Shown piece after piece: positions 1 through 4,593 of a stretch of 5,851 bases of DNA. The first letter of the stretch is position 1. Every line of letters starts with the position of its first letter. The position numbers and the translations under genes were made by a program. The notes beneath the pieces were generated by a model. It did not search any database. It saw only the letters and a list, made by a program, of their open reading frames with translations, and had not been told where the DNA came from. This DNA comes from an uncultured Treponema sp. (GTDB lineage Bacteria > Spirochaetota > Spirochaetia > Treponematales > Treponemataceae), in assembly GCA_937893155.1 (NCBI GenBank), contig CALBGU010000215.1:1-5851 (forward strand), in the 5' to 3' direction.

Positions 1-24
1 GAGATTGATGAAGAAGGCAGAGGC

Positions 25-1869
25 TTGCTGTTTTTCGGCGATACGATGGTGAATAAATGCGTCAAAATTGACGGGCAGCCGAATGTGTTTTTGCTGGAAA
101 CAAGCGTACACTTGGAACGCGAGGCGCAGAAAGAGCCGAAAGCTGGACAATTTTATCTTATTCGCGCAAAAAAGACGGCGGTCAACTATAATCGCCCGAT
201 TAGCGTGTATCACTCCGAAACAACGCGCAATGCTGACGGCTCTAAAGACGTGGTTGTGCAGTTTTTGATGCTGAAAAAGGGCAGGGGAACGGGCGAACTG
301 TGCGAATTGAAAGCGGGGGACGCGATGACGGTTATCGGACCGCTCGGAACGCCGTGGGCTGAGCCAGATGCGGACGCGCTTAGCGAAAAGAAAATCTGTA
401 TCATCGGGGCAGGAATCGGAGTCGCGCCTGTTGCGAACCTAGCTTCTACGCTCCCTGACGGGTCTTATGATTTTTATGCGAGTTTCAAAAGCGGCTCGTA
501 TGGACTTGAGCACGTTCACGCGAAAAATCTGGTGATTACCACGGACGACGGCTCGGTCGGCGTGCACGGTATGCTGCCTGCGGCTTTGACTAAGGAAATT
601 GCCGCGCAATATAAGGAGATGTATATTTGTGGTCCGACACCTGCGCTCGCGTATGTGAAGAATTTGGCTGATGAGCTGGGAATTAAGTGCTACATCAGTA
701 TGGAACACCGTATGCTGTGCGGACTCGGCGCGTGTTTGGGCTGTACGATTGAAACGAGCGAGGGGTTGAAGCGATGTTGCAAGGACGGACCCGTTTTTGA
801 CTCAAAGATTTTGTCGTTTCCAAAGCCTCCTGCTCATAGACCGCGCTTGAATGAAGACGAAACGCCTGATTTGAGCGTGAAAATTGCGGGTGTTGCGTTC
901 AAAAATCCGATTATCGCAAGCGCAGGCACGTTCGCTTTCGGGCAAAACTTCCGCGGCGTGAGCGATGTTCGCCAATGGGGCGGCATTTGTTCTAAGGGCG
1001 TAACGTTTGAAGCGCGAGAAGGCAACCACGGCGAGCGAAGTTTGGAAGTGGCTGGCGGAAATATGAACTCAATCGGCTTGCAGAATCCCGGCGTGCCGTA
1101 TTTCATCGAAAAATTGCTGCCGAATATGCTGGGAATGGGACCTGTCGTCATCGCGAACCTCGCAGGAAGCGACGTGGAAAGCTATGTTGAGGGCGCAAAG
1201 CTGCTCGATAAAACCGATGTGGATATGATTGAGCTCAATATTTCTTGTCCGAACGTGAAAGCTGCAGGGCTTGCGTGGGGAATGAGCGCGGACACGGCGT
1301 ATTACTGCGTTTCTGCGGTGCGCGCGGCGACGAAAAAGCCGCTGATGGTGAAACTCTCGCCGAATGCGCCAGACAATCGCCCGATTGCGCTTGCTTGTAT
1401 TCGTGCAGGGGCGGACGCAATCAGTTTAATCAATATGATTCACGGAGTTGCTATCGATATTGACAAGGGAAAGCCGTTTTTCAACAATGTTCACGCAGGA
1501 TATTCAGGACCTGGCTTGAAACCTGTCGCATTGCGTATGGTTTACGATGTGGTGCAGGAAATCAACAAATTGCCAGAGGAGCAGCGCGTTCCTGTCGTGG
1601 GAATCGGCGGTATTTGCACGTGGCAAGACGCGGTAGAGTTCATTATGGCAGGTGCCGCGGCGGTCGAAATCGGACAGGCGAAGTTTACGAACCCAAATGT
1701 TGCGCTTGATATTCAGAACGGCTTGATTGCGTTTATGAAGAGCCACGGATACAAAAATCTTGACGAAATGCGCGGCATTGCACAAGTTCCGCCGAAAAGC
1801 TGCGCCAGAACCGACGAAAAAGGGCACTGCGCCGACCTCAAAGATATGACCGCGACGTGTATTAACTAA
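25..1869 (+). CDS. pyrKD (fusion): Fused dihydroorotate dehydrogenase: PyrK electron-transfer half plus PyrD class 1B catalytic half
   Basis: It oxidises dihydroorotate to orotate in cytosolic de novo pyrimidine synthesis and passes electrons via FMN, [2Fe-2S] and FAD to NAD+. Counting from TTG at 25, residues 1-258 are PyrK-like: RPIS at 57-60 (FAD contact), GAGIGVAPV from 128 and ICGPTPA from 201 (nucleotide-binding fold), and a cluster C232-X4-C-X2-C240-X11-C252 before KDGPVF. A linker at about 259-281 leads to PyrD: NPIIASAGTF, Lys324 in CSKG (FMN), NSIGLQNPG, NISCPN with catalytic Cys408, KLSPN, GIGGI and AVEIGQA. Cys rather than Ser marks a class 1 enzyme. The two halves are normally separate genes. 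The start is uncertain: TTG25 has AAGAAGG at 11-17, ATG46 would give 607 residues without a clear ribosome site, and the frame is open to the edge, so the gene may begin outside. The enzyme call is firm; the 5' end is not. Confidence 0.95.
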   Translation: MLFFGDTMVNKCVKIDGQPNVFLLETSVHLEREAQKEPKAGQFYLIRAKKTAVNYNRPISVYHSETTRNADGSKDVVVQFLMLKKGRGTGELCELKAGDAMTVIGPLGTPWAEPDADALSEKKICIIGAGIGVAPVANLASTLPDGSYDFYASFKSGSYGLEHVHAKNLVITTDDGSVGVHGMLPAALTKEIAAQYKEMYICGPTPALAYVKNLADELGIKCYISMEHRMLCGLGACLGCTIETSEGLKRCCKDGPVFDSKILSFPKPPAHRPRLNEDETPDLSVKIAGVAFKNPIIASAGTFAFGQNFRGVSDVRQWGGICSKGVTFEAREGNHGERSLEVAGGNMNSIGLQNPGVPYFIEKLLPNMLGMGPVVIANLAGSDVESYVEGAKLLDKTDVDMIELNISCPNVKAAGLAWGMSADTAYYCVSAVRAATKKPLMVKLSPNAPDNRPIALACIRAGADAISLINMIHGVAIDIDKGKPFFNNVHAGYSGPGLKPVALRMVYDVVQEINKLPEEQRVPVVGIGGICTWQDAVEFIMAGAAAVEIGQAKFTNPNVALDIQNGLIAFMKSHGYKNLDEMRGIAQVPPKSCARTDEKGHCADLKDMTATCIN

Positions 1870-1922
1870 CCGCCATAGACGGATTTTATAAAGATTTTGA
1901 TTTTCAAAACAGTCCTTGACTG

Positions 1923-1951
1923 CCCCTCTCCTTTTTGGCGAGGGGATTTTT
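1923..1951 (+). terminator. Rho-independent terminator after the fused pyrimidine gene
   Basis: CCCCTC at 1923-1928 pairs perfectly with GAGGGG at 1940-1945. An inner CC/GG pairing can extend the stem around a TTTTT loop, and the stem is followed by A and five Ts (1947-1951). It lies 54 nt past the stop codon at 1867-1869, the expected place to end the pyrimidine transcript. Nothing coding overlaps it. Confidence 0.8.
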
Positions 1952-1955
1952 ATGC

Positions 1956-2048
1956 CACTTCAACGAGCCAAAACAAAATGCGGCGGGGTTTTGCAGCACT
2001 TCAACGAGCCAAAACAAAATGCGGCAGAGTTTTGCAGTGCTTCAACGC
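1956..2048. repeat. 41-bp tandem direct repeat, two full copies and a partial third
   Basis: Unit 1 spans 1956-1996 and unit 2 spans 1997-2037. They are identical at 39 of 41 positions, differing only where CGGGG becomes CAGAG. A degenerate third copy starts at 2038 (TTCAACG at 2041-2047) and dissolves into an A-run at 2049-2056. Each unit carries a short inverted repeat, CAAAAC and GTTTTG (1969-1974 with 1988-1993 in unit 1), able to form a weak 6-bp stem. There is no spacer between copies, so this is a mini-satellite or intergenic repeat rather than a CRISPR array. A 73-codon frame runs through it but has no homology I recognise or plausible ribosome site. No other copy is visible in this window. 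Confidence 0.85.
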
Positions 2049-2056
2049 AAAAAAAA

Positions 2057-2296
2057 TCATAATTTTTCCAAAATACTTTTCATATCGGCGGAAAGTTTGT
2101 CGTAGAGTGTTTCGGTAACGTCTGAAACAAACTTGTTTCTATCGGACAAAATGATATTGCGGGGCGTGCGTTCCTCTTCAAAAAGCTGATACGCTTTTAT
2201 GCCCAGTTACTCGGCGATAAGTTCCACGACCTGTATCGTCGGAAAACTCATACGGCTTTCGATTTTGTTGATGTAGCTCATTCCCTTTTTCAAAGA
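2057..2296 (-). pseudogene. Remnant of an XRE/HTH-family regulator, 5'-truncated with a nonsense codon
   Basis: Read on the minus strand from about 2296 to the TGA at 2057-2059, one frame gives SLKKG, then MSYINKIESRMSFPTIQ (Met at 2281), VVELIAE, a TAA at 2207-2209, then LGIKAYQLFEEERTP and a 34-residue tail ending SILEKL. The pattern 'SYI.KIE....P....L..IA..LGI..YQLFEEE' is the second half of a typical HTH_3 domain, including the recognition helix. The first two helices, roughly 30 residues, are missing: the frame hits a stop at 2297-2299, right against the end of the neighbouring XRE gene. The internal TAA sits where Glu or another residue is usual (GAA to TAA is one change). Two independent lesions make this a dead gene. 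A 24-residue peptide from the ATG at 2279-2281 is possible but unlikely to matter. Confidence 0.8.
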
Positions 2297-2619
2297 TTAT
2301 TTTTTAAAGAAGCATTTAGACGTTTTGATAAAAGCAGAATTGTTTCGAGTGAATAATTATCAAGATTTTTGAGTTCTGAAATGATGTGATAAAGCGTTTT
2401 ATTATTTGTTTGGTTATGTTCTTCTCCGCCTGTAACCAAATACTCTACAGATACCCCTAAAACTTTCGCAATGCGAACCGCAACATCTGCACTCGGCGTG
2501 CTGTTTTTTGATATGCCGAGTGAAATCCCACTTACTGCAAAAGAAGCCTTTTCTGCAAGCTCCTTTCGACTTATATTTTTGAATTGAAGTTCGCTTTCTA
2601 CGTTTTGCCAGAATGACAT
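2290..2619 (-). CDS. Small XRE-family (HTH_3) transcriptional regulator
   Basis: This 109-residue protein is a likely cytosolic DNA-binding repressor or activator. Residues about 17-65 form a cro/C1-type helix-turn-helix: SRKELAEKASFAVSGISLGI (helices 2 and 3), then the conserved P-SADVAVRIAKVLGVSVEYLVTG ending typical of the fold. The remaining 40 residues, after the polar GGEEHNQTNNK linker, hold one or two helices (LYHIISELKNL, LETILLLSKRLNASL) that could dimerise. The overall form, starting MSFWQNVESEL, resembles small regulators I associate with Treponema genomes. The ATG start is on the minus strand at 2619; the upstream sequence is AT-rich and I see no strong ribosome site. The gene is divergent from the LRR-FRG operon across a 182-bp gap rich in direct repeats, which suggests, but does not prove, that it controls itself and that operon. 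Its 3' end abuts a dead relative. Confidence 0.85.
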   Translation of the reverse strand: MSFWQNVESELQFKNISRKELAEKASFAVSGISLGISKNSTPSADVAVRIAKVLGVSVEYLVTGGEEHNQTNNKTLYHIISELKNLDNYSLETILLLSKRLNASLKNNL

Positions 2620-2631
2620 ATATGTAGTGTA

Positions 2632-2708
2632 TTAAAATCTTGAATTTCTTGCTTTTAAAATGTTAAATACTTGAATTCTTTATTCTGTATTGTTAAAATA
2701 TTAAATAA
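2632..2708. repeat. Cluster of short AT-rich direct repeats in the divergent intergenic region, possible operators
   Basis: CTTGAATTTCTT at 2639-2650 recurs as CTTGAATTCTT at 2670-2680, 31 bp on. TTAAAATGTTAAATAC at 2655-2670 recurs as TTAAAATATTAAATAA at 2693-2708 with 14 of 16 matches, and TTAAAAT appears a third time at 2632-2638. The cluster lies between the divergent XRE gene and the LRR-FRG operon, where an autoregulated XRE protein would bind. Low complexity of AT-rich DNA could produce part of this by chance. Confidence 0.45.
2671..2699 (+). promoter_or_regulatory. Candidate sigma-70 promoter of the LRR-FRG operon
   Basis: TTGAAT at 2671-2676 (-35, 4 of 6 to consensus) is separated by exactly 17 nt from TAAAAT at 2694-2699 (-10, 5 of 6). 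Transcription would begin near 2706 and give a leader of about 95 nt before the ATG at 2802. A weaker copy of the same layout, TTGAAT at 2640-2645 then 17 nt then TTAAAT at 2663-2668, lies 31 bp upstream. The best-looking element overlaps the repeat cluster, so a bound regulator would occlude it. Confidence 0.5.
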
Positions 2709-2786
2709 AGTTGCTGACGTATTTTAGGATTTTAACAAAAAAAATCTCGAAAGCAAGCGTTTGTAGATATTTTTATATTTTTGTCA

Positions 2787-2793
2787 TAAGGAG
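2787..2793 (+). promoter_or_regulatory. Ribosome binding site of the LRR gene
   Basis: TAAGGAG lies 8 nt before the ATG at 2802. It is a strong Shine-Dalgarno match in otherwise AT-rich DNA and fixes this start. Confidence 0.85.
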
Positions 2794-2801
2794 TTTTTGT
2801 T

Positions 2802-3350
2802 ATGGCTACTGCGGTTTATGTGGAAAAGAATGGCGGTCATTTTGAGTATTTTGTTTGTACGGCACCAGATGAGAAGGACAAAAAATGTATCGAGATAGAT
2901 GCAGATGTTGTCGCTGGCGAGTCTTGCAAGAATGTGAATTGTATTGAATCCGTTTTGCTTGATGAATGTCATCGGATTGAAAAGTCCGCTTTTGAAAGCT
3001 GCAAAGAGTTGCAAACGGTTCTTTTTGGGAGAAAAGACAGCAAGACAAAAAGTCTAATAGGGCTTACTGTTGCGGCGGTTGATAAACTCTCTATTCAGCA
3101 CGCGGCGTTCAAGAATTGCGCAAAATTGCAGGCGGTGGTTTTGCCAAAAGTAAACGGAAAAATCACGATTGAAAAAGAGGCATTCGCTGGCTGCAGCGAA
3201 TTGCGAACGGTTGTTTTCGGCGAATCAAACGAGATTGATATAAGCGAAGAGGCGTTTATTGGGTGCGCAAAAGTTACGTTTGTATGTGCTTCTGATTCTG
3301 CAGCAGAGCGATATGCGCGGGAACACGGGTTTAGAATCGTGAACTTCTAG
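2802..3350 (+). CDS. Short BspA-like (LRR_5 / TpLRR) leucine-rich repeat protein, no signal peptide
   Basis: This 182-residue protein has three to four BspA-type leucine-rich repeats with the signature 'I...AF..C..L..V.F': IEKSAFESCKELQTVLF (59-75), SIQHAAFKNCAKLQAVVLP (97-115), TIEKEAFAGCSELRTVVFG (122-140) and DISEEAFIGCAKVTFVCA (146-163). The end, SAAERYAREHGFRIV, is the usual capping helix of this family. The first 58 residues are a less regular lead-in (CIESVLLDEC may be a degenerate repeat). BspA-like proteins are commonly exported or surface-attached and bind proteins. This one lacks a signal peptide or membrane segment and has ten cysteines, both pointing to the cytosol. It is the first gene of a three-gene operon, ending 10 nt before the FRG gene. 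A role as a binding or sensor subunit for the FRG protein is inference. Confidence 0.85.
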   Translation: MATAVYVEKNGGHFEYFVCTAPDEKDKKCIEIDADVVAGESCKNVNCIESVLLDECHRIEKSAFESCKELQTVLFGRKDSKTKSLIGLTVAAVDKLSIQHAAFKNCAKLQAVVLPKVNGKITIEKEAFAGCSELRTVVFGESNEIDISEEAFIGCAKVTFVCASDSAAERYAREHGFRIVNF

Positions 3351-3352
3351 GA
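3349..3352 (+). promoter_or_regulatory. Ribosome binding site of the FRG gene, overlapping the LRR stop codon
   Basis: AGGA at 3349-3352 shares its first two bases with the TAG stop at 3348-3350 and lies 8 nt before the ATG at 3361. Ribosomes finishing the LRR gene would sit on this site, suggesting translational coupling of the two proteins. Confidence 0.65.
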
Positions 3353-3360
3353 AATACGCT

Positions 3361-4593
3361 ATGAATGGAAATGGTTTTGATTCATTGCAGCAAAAGGGCT
3401 TAAAGGACGAGGGCGGCTATGTGAAAACACAGCCGTTTTATACGGAGGGCGACACTACAGCGAAGAATGTGCGCGTTTCTCCGAAAATCTGCGAGATAAG
3501 AACGCTTGCTGATTATTTCAGTTTTCTGAAAGAAATCCACGATAAAAATGCTGACAGATTGAAACGACAGAAAAAAGAGTTCGGGAGTTTGTTTTTATAT
3601 CGCGGGCAGGGCAATGTGGCTTTTGATTATTCTCCTTCAATATTGCGTTCTGAAAAGAACATCAAGCGCGAACATCTCTTGTGCAGAGAATTTCACAGGC
3701 GATTTTTTGAAACTATGGACAGCTACAAAACGATGTTTGACGAAGAAGTGCTTATGCAGCATTACGGAGTCGGCTCTCGATGTCTTGATTTGCTGGAAAG
3801 TCCGCTTATGGCGCTGTGGGCGGCGTGTGAAACGAAATCTAACGGTGATTTCAAAAACACTTACGGAGAAGTGAGCGTTTGGTGTTTGGATTATGAAAAC
3901 GAAGATTTGAAGGCGTATGACAGTTCGACTGTTTCGGTTATTGTGAATACGGCGAAATGCGAGCGATATTTTTCGCTGGGAAATCTTGCAATGGAATATC
4001 ACAAGGAACACCCGACGGAAATGCAGAATTTTATCTATCTCAAAGACGTTCTGCGCCGTACTGTTGTAGCGCGAGCGAAATACAATAATGTGCATTTTAC
4101 ACATCAACTGAATTGCTTTGCGGTGATGAACTTGAATAAATTGGTTGATTACGAGGGAAACTTTCAGCGCAAATTCGGCATTTCGGCGGAACAGTTTTCG
4201 GAGTATATCTTAAACGCAAAAGAGAAGAACAAAGGACGAGGCGAAGAGTATCAAAAGCCGAATATAGCGCGATTGCGAGAGGGCAAGCATACGCTAAACG
4301 CAGATTTTTCAGAGCTGTCGCCATGGGATTTGTGGTTTGAAAAAGAAAAGCCGAATGATTCTCCGTTTGTGGATTCATTCGATTTGTACCGCTATCAGTA
4401 TAATGATTCGGAGAATGAAAACGAGCGAGTGCCAATGTATGCGATTGTTCCGCCGAGCGCGAAAGACAGTTTGATAGAAGAACTTGAGTATACAAATATC
4501 ACAAATGCGACGGTATATCCTGATATGGACATTGTTGCAAAAGAAATGCTGGAACGGTATGGCTTGCAGATTGAAAAGGAGGAGAAAGAATGA
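3361..4593 (+). CDS. FRG-domain protein
   Basis: This 410-residue protein is predicted cytosolic, with no signal peptide or membrane helix. Residues about 45-155 hold an FRG domain: the opening motif FLYRGQGN (78-85), the acidic/aromatic stretch REFHRRFFETM, and the core LMQHYGVGSRCLDLLESPLM (131-150), followed by ALWAACE. The family usually reads 'LQHYG-PTRLLDWT-SP--AL'; here Pro-Thr is replaced by Gly-Ser and the Trp-Thr pair by Leu-Leu. The C-terminus keeps the common FRG-protein ending, a VYPDMDIVAKEM segment at about 390-401. The middle (about 160-370) has no domain I can name and is rich in Tyr, Asn and Glu. The biochemical activity of FRG proteins is not established to my knowledge; they often occur in accessory regions. 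The gene sits between an LRR partner and an exported protein, overlapping the latter by 4 bp, so the three are probably co-expressed. Confidence 0.85.
   Translation: MNGNGFDSLQQKGLKDEGGYVKTQPFYTEGDTTAKNVRVSPKICEIRTLADYFSFLKEIHDKNADRLKRQKKEFGSLFLYRGQGNVAFDYSPSILRSEKNIKREHLLCREFHRRFFETMDSYKTMFDEEVLMQHYGVGSRCLDLLESPLMALWAACETKSNGDFKNTYGEVSVWCLDYENEDLKAYDSSTVSVIVNTAKCERYFSLGNLAMEYHKEHPTEMQNFIYLKDVLRRTVVARAKYNNVHFTHQLNCFAVMNLNKLVDYEGNFQRKFGISAEQFSEYILNAKEKNKGRGEEYQKPNIARLREGKHTLNADFSELSPWDLWFEKEKPNDSPFVDSFDLYRYQYNDSENENERVPMYAIVPPSAKDSLIEELEYTNITNATVYPDMDIVAKEMLERYGLQIEKEEKE
4575..4584 (+). promoter_or_regulatory. Strong ribosome binding site inside the FRG gene, serving the exported-protein gene
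   Basis: AAAGGAGGAG at 4575-4584 contains a perfect AGGAGG (4577-4582), 7 nt before the ATG at 4590. It lies within the last codons of the FRG gene (encoding Lys-Glu-Glu), and start and stop overlap as ATGA at 4590-4593. This settles the start of the downstream gene and indicates coupled translation. Confidence 0.85.

Noticed and set aside
834..1827. Several 60-107 codon frames overlapping the PyrD half
   Set aside because: All overlap unmistakable dihydroorotate dehydrogenase coding and show no motifs of their own.
1895..1909. TTTTGA/TCAAAA hairpin with a 3-nt loop just after the pyrimidine gene
   Set aside because: It is all A/T but for one pair per arm, has no T-tract, and lies just before the much better GC-rich terminator.
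1956..2048. Possible CRISPR array
   Set aside because: The copies are directly adjacent with no spacers, only two are complete, and no cas gene is present.
1897..2118. 73-codon plus-strand frame through the tandem repeat
   Set aside because: It includes the terminator and the repeats, has no ribosome site or recognisable motif, and ends antisense to the XRE remnant.
2711..2738. TTGCTG / TAACAA as an alternative promoter for the LRR gene
   Set aside because: Both boxes match consensus poorly with 16-nt spacing; the pair at 2671-2699 is better.
3637..4107. 156-codon minus-strand frame opposite the FRG gene
   Set aside because: It lies wholly inside the FRG gene, has no recognisable domain, and the plus-strand frame carries clear FRG motifs.
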